Of a DNA stretch of 46,045 nt, positions 38,869-46,045 are shown piece after piece. A model generated the notes under the pieces. That model worked only from the letters and a program-made list of their open reading frames with translations, did not search any database and was not told the DNA's origin. The stretch spans positions 1 to 46,045 of the forward strand of contig JAHBUL010000026.1 in the NCBI GenBank assembly GCA_019638085.1. The letters are read 5' to 3'. This stretch comes from Flavobacteriales bacterium. Its GTDB lineage: Bacteria > Bacteroidota > Bacteroidia > Flavobacteriales_F > PHOS-HE28. Numbering within the stretch: the first letter of the stretch is position 1; each line of letters starts with the position of its first letter. The position numbers were made by a program, and so were the translations under genes.

Positions 38869-40095
38869 TCACACCACCTCAGCCACCACAAAAGCACTCC
38901 CCGTCACCAGCACCAGATCGTTCCCGGTGGCATTCAGCTGTGCCGCTGCCAAGGCCTTCTTCACGGAAGGGAAGGCATTGCCACTCAGGCCGTGCCGCAT
39001 AGCCAACTCCTTCAGCTCAACAGCATCCAGCCCGCGCGGAATGTCCGCCTTGCAGAAATAGTAGATGGCTTTTTGGGGCAGCAAGGCCAGCATCCGGCCG
39101 ATGTCCTTATCGTTCACTGTTCCCAGAACAATGTGGAGCAGATCATGCGGGGTAAGGTCCAACATCTGCTTCACGACCTTCAATCCATCCGCGTTGTGGC
39201 CAATATCGGCGATGGTATACGGTTTCAGGGATAAGGTTTGCCAGCGTCCTGCGAAGCCGGTATTGGCCTGCACATGCGCCAGACCTGCGGCAATGTTCGC
39301 CTCACTGATGGACCAACCGCTCTGCCGAAGCGCTTCCAAAGCGAGCAATGCCGTACGTGCGTTCCGTTGTTGGTGAGTACCTGATAGATCCAAGGCATAT
39401 GGGAGTGGCGCGTGATGGTCCACGAAATGGATCGGAGCACCCACTTCAGCAGCCCGCTTCCGGAACACCTCTGCGATAGGGCCTTCCGCTTCACCGATCA
39501 CCACGGGAATGCCTGGCTTGATGATGCCTGCCTTTTCGCCGGCGATCTTCTCCAGCGTATCACCCAGCAGGTCCGCATGGTCCCAGCCGATGTTGGTGAT
39601 CACGCTCACTTCCGGCGTTACCACATTGGTGCTGTCCAGCCTGCCGCCCAAGCCGCATTCGATCACGGCAATGTCCGTGTGCTGCTCGCGGAACCACTGG
39701 AGAGCCAGCGCCACGCCCCATTCAAAAAAGGAAGCCTCCACCGGCTCGAAAGCTGTGCGATAGCGCCCTACAAAGGCGGAGACGGCCGCTTGCGGGATCA
39801 TGTCCCCGTTGATCCGGAAGCGCTCCCGGAAATCCTTCAGGTGCGGCGAGGTGTGCAGGCCCGTGCGATAACCTGCTTCCTGCAACACGCTGGCGATCAT
39901 ATTGGCGGTGCTGCCCTTGCCATTGGTTCCTGCCAAGTGAACGCACTTCAGGCCCCGCTCCGGGTGGCCTACGGCATTCATCAGCGCATGGGTATTCGAC
40001 AGGTCTGCCTTGTATGCGGCCTTCCCGATCCGCGAGAACATCGGAAGCCGCGCGTGCAGGTACGCCAGCGTTTCCGCGTAGTCCACCTTATTCAA
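38869..40095 (-). CDS. folC: Bifunctional folylpolyglutamate/dihydrofolate synthase
   Basis: This 408-residue Mur-ligase-like enzyme adds glutamate to dihydropteroate and to reduced folates. The P-loop GTNGKGS is at residues 56-62. IECGLGGRLDSTNV, ITNIGWDHADLLGDT and IAGEKAGIIK are typical FolC segments. The start is a TTG at 40093-40095 that overlaps the tonB stop by eight bases; a GTG three codons later is possible. It is the last gene of the exbB-exbD-tonB-folC run. With pabB it is the second folate gene in the window, though not linked to it. Confidence 0.94.
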   Translation of the reverse strand: MNKVDYAETLAYLHARLPMFSRIGKAAYKADLSNTHALMNAVGHPERGLKCVHLAGTNGKGSTANMIASVLQEAGYRTGLHTSPHLKDFRERFRINGDMIPQAAVSAFVGRYRTAFEPVEASFFEWGVALALQWFREQHTDIAVIECGLGGRLDSTNVVTPEVSVITNIGWDHADLLGDTLEKIAGEKAGIIKPGIPVVIGEAEGPIAEVFRKRAAEVGAPIHFVDHHAPLPYALDLSGTHQQRNARTALLALEALRQSGWSISEANIAAGLAHVQANTGFAGRWQTLSLKPYTIADIGHNADGLKVVKQMLDLTPHDLLHIVLGTVNDKDIGRMLALLPQKAIYYFCKADIPRGLDAVELKELAMRHGLSGNAFPSVKKALAAAQLNATGNDLVLVTGSAFVVAEVV

Positions 40096-40840
40096 GGATG
40101 AAGATGAAGGTCATGTCACCCTTCTGCTCCGCTGGGCCGTCCGGCTTGGGGCTGAACGTGCATTGCATGGCAGCCTTCTTGGCCAAGTTGAAGAGCACTT
40201 GGCTGGTTGTGGTGCTGCGGTCCAGGTTCATGGCCACGTGGGTCACCTTGCCGCTGCGGTCCACGAAGATGTCCAAGGCCACCTTCCCCGCTTCCGTGGG
40301 CTTCTCCGAGATGTTCGGCCCGCGTACGAGTCCGCGACCAGCCAAGCGCCCCTCAAATGCCTTGCCCTTGAAGGTGCCTGACCCCCCATCTCCCGGCGTG
40401 TTGCTGGGCGGCCCGCCACCACTTTGTGCCGGGGCACTGGAGTTGCTCGGCGTGGACGAGGGTGCGAAGAGGGAATTTGGATCCGGTTTACGGGGCTGCG
40501 GCTTGGCAGGCTCCGGCTTCGGTTTGGGCGGGGTAGGCTTCACGGGTTTTGGAATGGCGACCTCGCTCTCCACATCTGTGGCCACTTCTTCGGTGGCGGG
40601 TGTGGGTTCGGCCGCAGTGGGTGGTGGTTGCGAAGTGGTGGGTTGTGCCGTGGTAGTACCGCCGGTAAGACCGCCGGCATCCTCAAAGGAAAGCTCGATC
40701 GCCTCGTCCTTGGGCAACGGGTCGGGCTGCGTCAAGCCGATGAAAAGGAACAGGATGAGCAACAGGATATGGAACACGATCGTGATGATCACGCCCGTGC
40801 GCTTGTCGTTCGCTTCCTGTTTGAGGGTAATGCTGCTCAT
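40088..40840 (-). CDS. tonB: Energy transducer TonB
   Basis: This 250-residue protein has one N-terminal membrane helix (ITIVFHILLLILFLFIGL, about residues 18-35), a long proline/threonine/lysine-rich spacer (about 60-130; PKPVKPTPPKPKPEPAKP) and a C-terminal domain with a TonB-like beta-alpha-beta pattern (GKVALDIFVDRSGKVTHVAM). It carries proton-motive energy from ExbBD to outer-membrane receptors. It follows exbD after a repeat-bearing gap of 174 bases and overlaps folC. Confidence 0.85.
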   Translation of the reverse strand: MSSITLKQEANDKRTGVIITIVFHILLLILFLFIGLTQPDPLPKDEAIELSFEDAGGLTGGTTTAQPTTSQPPPTAAEPTPATEEVATDVESEVAIPKPVKPTPPKPKPEPAKPQPRKPDPNSLFAPSSTPSNSSAPAQSGGGPPSNTPGDGGSGTFKGKAFEGRLAGRGLVRGPNISEKPTEAGKVALDIFVDRSGKVTHVAMNLDRSTTTSQVLFNLAKKAAMQCTFSPKPDGPAEQKGDMTFIFILE

Positions 40841-40937
40841 TTCCAACACTGTTCTCCGATCGGTCCAGTTGTCAGCTGTCAGTTGTTCGTTGTCAGGCTG
40901 CCGACATGTGCTCCTGATCAATCTCTTTCACTCCTTT

Positions 40938-41003
40938 ACTCTCTCTCTCTCTCTCTTCTCCGTGCCCTCCGTGCCTCTGCCTGCCCTGAGCAGCGTCGAA
41001 GGG
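40938..41003. repeat. CT microsatellite, GGCACGGAGG repeat and CCCTGAGC palindrome
   Basis: Three elements lie side by side in the exbD-tonB gap. They are a run of about nine CT units (40938-40956), a reverse-complement copy of the repeat at 5127-5154 (40958-40979), and the near-palindrome CCCTGAGCAGCGTCGAAGGG (40984-41003), a form known to me as a widely dispersed repeat in many bacteria. A stuttered GTTGTCAG block lies at about 40868-40898. Confidence 0.55.
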
Positions 41004-41014
41004 TGGTGAAAAGC

Positions 41015-41410
41015 TCAACTCGGTTTCGTAGCCAAGATGATCTTCCATTTGTTCCTTTTGCAGATGTCCAGCACACTCACGGTGACGCCCGTGGGAACGC
41101 TTTGGTCCACGTGCAGCACGATGGCTTGGTCCGATGTGTTCTTGGCCATTTCAGCTTGCAGTACACCTTCGAGCTGTGATGGTTCGATCAGGTTGTTGTT
41201 CACGCTGTAATGCTGGTCGGCATCGATCCGCACGGCCACTTTGGCCTTGTCCTTGGTCTTGTTGGCACTCGTAGGCAGGTCCACCGGCAGTGCGTAGGGG
41301 CTGACCAAGGTGCTGAGGATCACGAAAAAGATGAGCAGGAGGAAGACCAGATCGGTCATCGAGCTCATGTTGAACCCGGCATCCACCTTATGTGAGCTGC
41401 GCAATCCCAT
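41015..41410 (-). CDS. exbD: ExbD/TolR family protein
   Basis: This 131-residue protein has one N-terminal membrane helix (MTDLVFLLLIFFVILSTLV, about residues 18-36) with the conserved aspartate at its start, and a periplasmic domain ending in VTVSVLDICKRNKWKI. With ExbB it forms the proton channel that energises TonB. It starts two bases after the exbB stop and precedes tonB, so Exb fits better than Tol, for which pal and tolB would be expected. Confidence 0.9.
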   Translation of the reverse strand: MGLRSSHKVDAGFNMSSMTDLVFLLLIFFVILSTLVSPYALPVDLPTSANKTKDKAKVAVRIDADQHYSVNNNLIEPSQLEGVLQAEMAKNTSDQAIVLHVDQSVPTGVTVSVLDICKRNKWKIILATKPS

Positions 41411-41412
41411 AT

Positions 41413-42138
41413 CTATTTCGCGGGGGATTCAAGTACCTCCATGAAGGTGATGGTGGTGGCCTCCATGTTCTGTACCACCTTGGTAACACGTGCCACCAGC
41501 GTGTTGTAGGCCACGTATGCGATAATGCCGATGATCAGACCGGCCACCGTGGTGACCATGGCTTGCATGATGCCGCCGGAGAGTTGGCTGATCTCCACGC
41601 CGGCACCGCTGATCTTCATGGTGTGGAAGGTGACGATCATCCCGATCACCGTACCGAGGAAGCCCAGCATGGGTGCCGCACCGGAGATGGTGGCCAATAC
41701 GCTCAGGCCTTTCTCCAACTTGTACACCTCGAGCTTCCCGGCGTTCTCAATGCTCACCTCGATGTCCTTCAAGGGCCGGCCGATGCGGCTGATGCCCTTG
41801 TCCAGCATCCGCGCCACCGGGGCAGGGTTCTGCGCGCAGAGGTTGTGTGCCGAATCGATCTTGCCATCGTGGATGTAGTCCCGGATCTTCTCCATGAAGT
41901 CCTTCTCTTCCTTGAGGGCGCGGCGGATCGCCAAACTCCGTTCAATGATGATGTAAACAGCGATCAGGGACATGATGCCCAGCGGACCCATGATGTACCA
42001 ACCACCATTCTGGATCAGCTCCCAGACCGAGATGGTCTCCTCCGTTGGAACCACGGCCGGTGTGGCCGCCGTCTGCTCCAGAAGCTGGCGTGCAGCCTCG
42101 GCGTTGTCCTGTATTTGTGCGAAAAGCGGAAATTGCAT
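41413..42138 (-). CDS. exbB: MotA/TolQ/ExbB family proton channel
   Basis: This 241-residue protein has three membrane helices. The first is near residues 45-65 (IMGPLGIMSLIAVYIIIERSL), and the conserved channel pair is at about 145-225 (ATISGAAPMLGFLGTVIGMI and MVTTVAGLIIGIIAYVAYN). It forms the ring around ExbD. A glutamine/alanine-rich N-terminus precedes the first helix. The dehydrogenase gene lies 48 bases upstream on the same strand, so an operon starting there is possible. Confidence 0.92.
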   Translation of the reverse strand: MQFPLFAQIQDNAEAARQLLEQTAATPAVVPTEETISVWELIQNGGWYIMGPLGIMSLIAVYIIIERSLAIRRALKEEKDFMEKIRDYIHDGKIDSAHNLCAQNPAPVARMLDKGISRIGRPLKDIEVSIENAGKLEVYKLEKGLSVLATISGAAPMLGFLGTVIGMIVTFHTMKISGAGVEISQLSGGIMQAMVTTVAGLIIGIIAYVAYNTLVARVTKVVQNMEATTITFMEVLESPAK

Positions 42139-42186
42139 GGAAGGTTGTTGCTGGTTATGGAACGGGGAAGCGCCCCGAAAATTTTC

Positions 42187-43410
42187 CTAGTTCAATTGTG
42201 CAAGGGCGATCTCGAAGGCGGTACGCGTAATGTGGGTGTTGCCACCATTCTTGGCATGTACCTTTTCCAAGGCATTGCCGATCACCTTGCTCACATCGTT
42301 GAAGATGGCCTGGTCGGTGAGGTCGGCACCATCCGCCATGCAGTAGGCGAATACCCGCGCCATGCCGCTATTGGCAATGAAGTCCGGGAGCACCGCCACT
42401 TTCCCATCCGCATGCTCCGCGATCGGCCCGTAGAAGATCTCCAGGTCGGCGAAGGGGACGTTCGCACCGCTGGCGATCAATTCCAAGCCTGCTGCGCAGA
42501 GGCGATCCACTTGGCCACGGGTCACCAGTCGGGAGGCAGCACAGGGGAGGAACACATCCGCACCGCAATCCCAAATGCGTTCGTTGATGGTGTCGAAAGG
42601 CAGCATATCGTGCACGTGGAGCGTGTTGCCTTGCTTCTCCAGAAAGAGCTTCTCAACGGCCGCAGCTTCCAATCCTTTTTCGGAGAGTGTTCCTCCGTGA
42701 CGGTCGATGATGCCGACGATGAGCGCCCCTGCTTGGCTGAGGTAATAGCCTGCGGCGGCAGCAACATTGCCCCATCCTTGTACGGCCACGCGCTTCCCTT
42801 TCACACCGCCTCCTTGGATCCGGTAATGGTGGATCACGCTTTGGGCCACGCCCCAGCCGGTGATCAGGTCGGCCACCGCGTATTTTCCGGGGACCGGCGT
42901 AAAGGCGGGGTCCTCCACACGAAGGCTCACGCCCTTCCTCAGCTGTTCGATGATCCGGGCCTTGCCCGTCTCATCCATGCCGAAGTGGCCCACCACCACG
43001 CCTTCCTGCGGATGCAAGAGGCCATAGCGCTCTGTGATCGGGATCACATCGTGCAGCTCGTCGATGTTCATATCGCCGCCGGTACCATAGTAGCTCTTCA
43101 GCAAAGGCATCACCGCTTTGAACCAACGGTCCAGCACTTCACCCTTGCGTGGGTCTGAAGGGTCGAAATTGATGCCGCTCTTGGCACCGCCCATGGCTGG
43201 TCCGCTTACGGTGAACTTCACTTCCATGGTCTTGGCCAAGCTGATCACTTCGCGCTTGTCCAAGCCCTTGCGCATGCGCGTGCCACCACCGGCCGCACCA
43301 CCTCTCAGGCTGTTGATCACCACCCAGCCATGTGCGCCGGTTGGTGCGTCGTTCCACTCAAACACGATCTCGGGGGCGCGCTCCTCGAACTCCTTCAATG
43401 CTTTCCTCAT
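42187..43410 (-). CDS. Glu/Leu/Phe/Val dehydrogenase
   Basis: This 407-residue enzyme catalyses NAD(P)-dependent oxidative deamination of an amino acid. The substrate-binding and catalytic lysines lie in MEVKF (Lys65) and MGGAKSGI (Lys77), with GGAAGGGTRM before them. A Rossmann domain follows (VAVQGWGNVAAAAGYYL, about 218-234). Glutamate, leucine, phenylalanine or valine cannot be distinguished with certainty; glutamate is the common Bacteroidota annotation for this length. TAATTTTG lies 21 bases upstream of the ATG. Confidence 0.9.
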   Translation of the reverse strand: MRKALKEFEERAPEIVFEWNDAPTGAHGWVVINSLRGGAAGGGTRMRKGLDKREVISLAKTMEVKFTVSGPAMGGAKSGINFDPSDPRKGEVLDRWFKAVMPLLKSYYGTGGDMNIDELHDVIPITERYGLLHPQEGVVVGHFGMDETGKARIIEQLRKGVSLRVEDPAFTPVPGKYAVADLITGWGVAQSVIHHYRIQGGGVKGKRVAVQGWGNVAAAAGYYLSQAGALIVGIIDRHGGTLSEKGLEAAAVEKLFLEKQGNTLHVHDMLPFDTINERIWDCGADVFLPCAASRLVTRGQVDRLCAAGLELIASGANVPFADLEIFYGPIAEHADGKVAVLPDFIANSGMARVFAYCMADGADLTDQAIFNDVSKVIGNALEKVHAKNGGNTHITRTAFEIALAQLN

Positions 43411-43431
43411 GCTACTGTCCCTGCGGGTGCC

Positions 43432-43439
43432 CAAAATTA
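43432..43439 (-). promoter_or_regulatory. -7 element for the dehydrogenase (and perhaps exbBD-tonB-folC)
   Basis: On the minus strand it reads TAATTTTG, a perfect TAnnTTTG, 21 bases before the start at 43410. Confidence 0.5.
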
Positions 43440-43494
43440 CAGGTGTGGCAGGGTCCGCTTGCCCCGTGCCGAACGGGTTATCCTGCCTGCCGTG

Positions 43495-44550
43495 TTAATT
43501 GGTCAAATAGATCGCTCCGCCGACGCTGTTGCGCGTGGCACCGGTCACGCTGGCCAAGGTGTTCACTTCGCCGCGCAACCGCATCAGGCCGAGGAAAGCG
43601 AAGATCACGGCTTCCTTGAAATCGACTGTGCGGGCATCAGGTACCTCCGGTCTTGCTTTGCCCATTGCGCCTATGCGCTCGATCAGGAAGGCATTGTGCG
43701 CCCCGCCACCGGTGAAGAGCGCCACATCCACCTTGGCACGGTCCAATTCCCCGCTTACCAGCGAGGCAATATGCTCCACTACTGTGCGGAGCCGGTCTTC
43801 CACCGGTGCCTTTCCGCCGATCAAGGGCCTTACCTGCTCATCAAACCATTCCCGGCCCAGTGAGCGCGGTGGCTGCTGGCTGAAGAAAGGCAGGCCGTTC
43901 AGTTTGGCCAGCAGGTCCAAGTCCACCTGCCCCTTGCGTGCGAACTGGCCTCCATCGTCATAGCTCATGCCAGCTTCGAAGGCCAACAAGTTCAAAGCCT
44001 GGTTGCAGACGCAAACATCGTAGCCCAAGGGCCTTTTTCCCAGATGGATGGAGATGTTGGCGATGCCACCGAGGTTAACGAAGGCCTGATGGCCTGGGAA
44101 AAGCATGCGCTCGCCGAACGGTACCAAGGGCGCACCTTGACCGCCCAGCGCCACATCCGTGGTGCGGAAGTCGCAGACCGTGGGCAGTCCCGAGATCGCT
44201 GCGATATGTGCGCCGCAGCCCACTTGTGTTGTGAGGCCTTCGTCGGGTTTATGAAATGCCGTATGCCCATGACTGGCCACCAGTCGGGCTTTTGTTCCCT
44301 GACGAAATTCCTTGCATGCCGTGCCGATGGTAATACCGATGTCGCGATGCAAGCGGGCCAAGTCCAGCGCATCCGCTTCGGTGATGTGCAGCAGTCTTTC
44401 CCGCAGCGTGTCCGCGTAAGGCACCGTCTCCGCTTTCTCAATGGTGAATGTCCAGCCCTTTCCATGCGTCTCGAAGAGGCACAAGGCCAGATCGACCCCA
44501 TCCAACGAGCTTCCGCTCATCACTCCGATCACACGTTCGATGTCTTCCAT
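43495..44550 (-). CDS. anmK: Anhydro-N-acetylmuramic acid kinase
   Basis: This 351-residue kinase opens and phosphorylates 1,6-anhydro-MurNAc recovered from peptidoglycan, giving MurNAc-6-phosphate. The N-terminal GVMSGSSLDGVDLALC (residues 9-24), DFRTTDVALGGQGAPLVP, NLGGIANIS and FTGGGAHN are characteristic. The start at 44550 gives MEDIERVIGVMSG; the longer frame upstream is antisense to the acyl-CoA dehydrogenase gene and is not coding. It stands divergent from that gene with closely spaced promoters. Confidence 0.94.
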   Translation of the reverse strand: MEDIERVIGVMSGSSLDGVDLALCLFETHGKGWTFTIEKAETVPYADTLRERLLHITEADALDLARLHRDIGITIGTACKEFRQGTKARLVASHGHTAFHKPDEGLTTQVGCGAHIAAISGLPTVCDFRTTDVALGGQGAPLVPFGERMLFPGHQAFVNLGGIANISIHLGKRPLGYDVCVCNQALNLLAFEAGMSYDDGGQFARKGQVDLDLLAKLNGLPFFSQQPPRSLGREWFDEQVRPLIGGKAPVEDRLRTVVEHIASLVSGELDRAKVDVALFTGGGAHNAFLIERIGAMGKARPEVPDARTVDFKEAVIFAFLGLMRLRGEVNTLASVTGATRNSVGGAIYLTN

Positions 44551-44578
44551 TTCCCTACAGGCCGAGTTGAACCCGACG

Positions 44579-44599
44579 CGAAGGTATCCGCTACATTTG
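44579..44599. promoter_or_regulatory. Divergent promoter pair for anmK and the acyl-CoA dehydrogenase
   Basis: The minus-strand element TACCTTCG (44579-44586) and the plus-strand element TACATTTG (44592-44599) are only five bases apart. They are 28 bases before the anmK start and 27 bases before the first candidate dehydrogenase start. The two polymerases cannot bind both at once. Confidence 0.55.
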
Positions 44600-44650
44600 C
44601 GGTCCTTGAAAAAAGACCCTATCCCTATGCAAGACCATTCAGCTTCCGGT

Positions 44651-45796
44651 ATGAACTTCGAATTGAATGAAGAACAGAAAGCCGTGCGCGATGCCGCCCG
44701 TGACTTCGCCCAGAACGTATTGAAGCCCGGTGTGATCGACCGCGATCGTGAGCAACGCTTCCCCAAGGAAGAGATCAAGCAGCTCGGCGAGCTCGGCTTC
44801 CTCGGCATGATGGTGGACCCCAAATATGGCGGCGGTGGCATGGACGCCATCAGCTACGTGCTGGCCATGGAGGAGATCAGCAAGGTGGACGCCAGCTGCT
44901 CCGTGGTGATGAGCGTGAACAACAGCCTCGTGTGCTGGGGATTGGAAGAGTTCGGCAACGAGGAACAGAAGCAGAAGTACCTCGTGCCCTTGGCGAAAGG
45001 GGAGGTGATCGGCGCGTTCTGCCTGAGCGAACCGGAGGCCGGCAGCGATGCCACCAGCCAGCGCACCACCGCCATCGACAAGGGCGATCACTACCTGCTC
45101 AACGGCACCAAGAACTGGATCACAAACGGCGGCACCGCCAGCACCTACTTGGTGATGGCCCAGACCGATGCCGCCAAGGGCCACAAGGGCATCAACTGCC
45201 TCATCGTGGAAAAGGGCATGCCTGGCTTCGTGGTGGGGCCGAAGGAGGATAAGCTCGGCATCCGCGGCAGCGATACGCACACCCTGATGTTCCAGGACGT
45301 GAAGGTGCCCAAGGAAAACCGCATCGGTGAGGACGGCTTCGGCTTCAAGTTCGCCATGAAGACGCTCGGTGGTGGCCGCATCGGCATCGCCTCACAAGCC
45401 TTGGGCATCGCAAGCGGTGCCTACGAACTGGCCTTGGCCTACAGCAAGGAGCGCAAGGCTTTCGGAAAGCCCATCAGCGAGCACCAGGCCATTGCTTTCA
45501 AGCTAGCGGATATGGCCACGGAGATCGAAGCCGCTCGGCTGCTCTGCCTGAAAGCAGCTTGGCTGAAGGACCAGCACCTGGACTATGAACGCGCCAGCAG
45601 CATGGCCAAGCTCTTCGCCAGCGAAGTGGCCATGAAGACCACCGTGGAAGCGGTGCAAGTGCATGGCGGCTACGGCTACGTGAAGGAATACCACGTGGAG
45701 CGCCTGATGCGCGATGCCAAGATCACCCAGATCTACGAGGGCACCAGCGAGGTGCAGCGCATTGTGATCGGCCGGAGCGTGCTGAAGGAGGGGTGA
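44651..45796 (+). CDS. Acyl-CoA dehydrogenase (short-chain type)
   Basis: This 381-residue flavoprotein oxidises acyl-CoA to the trans-2-enoyl-CoA, the first step of beta-oxidation or of branched-chain amino acid breakdown. The signatures are clear: FCLSEPEAGSDATSQ near residues 118-132, NWITNGG and, at the end, QVHGGYGYVKEYHVER and IYEGTSEVQR, where Glu363 is the likely catalytic base. The electron acceptor is presumably ETF. The start at 44651 matches the family N-terminus (MNFELNEEQ); an ATG at 44627 is closer to the promoter and would add eight residues. Confidence 0.93.
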   Translation: MNFELNEEQKAVRDAARDFAQNVLKPGVIDRDREQRFPKEEIKQLGELGFLGMMVDPKYGGGGMDAISYVLAMEEISKVDASCSVVMSVNNSLVCWGLEEFGNEEQKQKYLVPLAKGEVIGAFCLSEPEAGSDATSQRTTAIDKGDHYLLNGTKNWITNGGTASTYLVMAQTDAAKGHKGINCLIVEKGMPGFVVGPKEDKLGIRGSDTHTLMFQDVKVPKENRIGEDGFGFKFAMKTLGGGRIGIASQALGIASGAYELALAYSKERKAFGKPISEHQAIAFKLADMATEIEAARLLCLKAAWLKDQHLDYERASSMAKLFASEVAMKTTVEAVQVHGGYGYVKEYHVERLMRDAKITQIYEGTSEVQRIVIGRSVLKEG

Positions 45797-45907
45797 GAGG
45801 AACTCCTGCCTCAGCGTTTCCCTTCTATCCGATAGCGGACAGAACTAGACAAGCTCCGCGAGTTCCTTGAACAGCGTGGTCATTCCCTGTTGAACGCCGT
45901 TTCGCGC

Positions 45908-46041
45908 TTTGGCGGAATGGCGGTCAACGTTTTGGCGCTTGGCGCAGTGGCGGATTTCGGAGCACAAAACTGTCAGTACACCACAAAAGTTGATGCGAGG
46001 TAGAATGTTCAATTAACCAGGTCACCCGCCATTGCGCCAAA
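45908..46041. repeat. Three copies of a 16-base motif at the window end
   Basis: TTTGGCGGAATGGCGG (45908-45923, plus), CTTGGCGCAGTGGCGG (45938-45953, plus) and TTTGGCGCAATGGCGG (46026-46041, minus) share the consensus YTTGGCGSARTGGCGG. Multiple copies of a motif in direct and inverted orientation are typical of IS21-type transposon ends. No transposase gene is inside the window, so the element, if real, continues to the right. Confidence 0.5.
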
Positions 46042-46045
46042 CGCC

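Noticed and set aside
41392..43158. Plus-strand open frame of 588 codons
   Set aside because: It lies antisense to exbB and the Glu/Leu/Phe/Val dehydrogenase, which have clear family motifs. Its His- and Arg-rich composition is typical of a shadow frame in GC-rich DNA.

Overview
The window looks like a stretch of a Bacteroidota chromosome, most likely a Flavobacteriales-type organism with fairly GC-rich codons. The reasons are: type IX secretion genes and sorting domains, an 1122-residue SecA with a SEC-C tail, a one-domain AtpC encoded with AtpD, a PduO-type cobalamin adenosyltransferase, and promoters of the Bacteroidota form TAnnTTTG (often TAnnTTCG here). No rRNA, CRISPR array, prophage or intact transposon is visible. 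Both window ends look disturbed: the left holds a scrambled, truncated T9SS repeat protein and the right holds repeats like an insertion sequence terminus.

Layout. 1-1043: unassigned sequence, then a T9SS cargo gene whose C-terminal part lies on the minus strand while two more of its repeat units lie on the plus strand. 1044-2915: atpC and atpD (minus). 3193-4727: ribF and a leucine-rich repeat protein (plus). 4858-6057: purS and pssA (minus). 6095-14071: a PorV-like barrel, a 1691-residue PorU-like C25 peptidase and lnt (plus). 14122-15483: a T9SS cargo protein (minus). 15773-24467: pabB, tilS, a free DsbD-alpha domain, dsbD, gmhA, a YifB/ComM ATPase and a TonB-C-domain protein (plus). 24547-29198: secA, a small acidic protein and a cobalamin adenosyltransferase (minus). 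29396-37032: methyltransferase, carotenoid/photolyase operon and an ECF sigma factor (minus). 37112-38296: a GT87 membrane glycosyltransferase (minus). 38388-38579: two tRNA-Val genes (plus). 38869-44550: folC, tonB, exbD, exbB, a Glu/Leu/Phe/Val dehydrogenase and anmK (minus). 44651-45796: acyl-CoA dehydrogenase (plus).

The most coherent system is the light/pigment block. A promoter whose core is flanked by a perfect 8-bp inverted repeat (TGTTCAAC/GTTGAACA) precedes crtI-crtB-idi-photolyase-small ORF-SRPBCC protein-crtZ-lycopene cyclase, joined mostly by overlaps of 1 to 4 bases. It encodes phytoene to zeaxanthin, the isoprenoid isomerase that feeds it, and DNA photorepair. The 53-residue protein at 31969-32130 has no function I recognise and is the best candidate here for an undescribed component. 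The PorV/PorU-like pair at 6095-12279 is a second self-contained module, probably for processing or anchoring T9SS cargo.

At fine scale, many genes have a TAnnTTTG or TAnnTTCG element only 4 to 10 bases before the start codon, which suggests leaderless or near-leaderless mRNAs. Several intergenic gaps hold hairpins whose arms are built from stuttered 7-10 base words, and two gaps share a dispersed GGCACGGAGG-type repeat.
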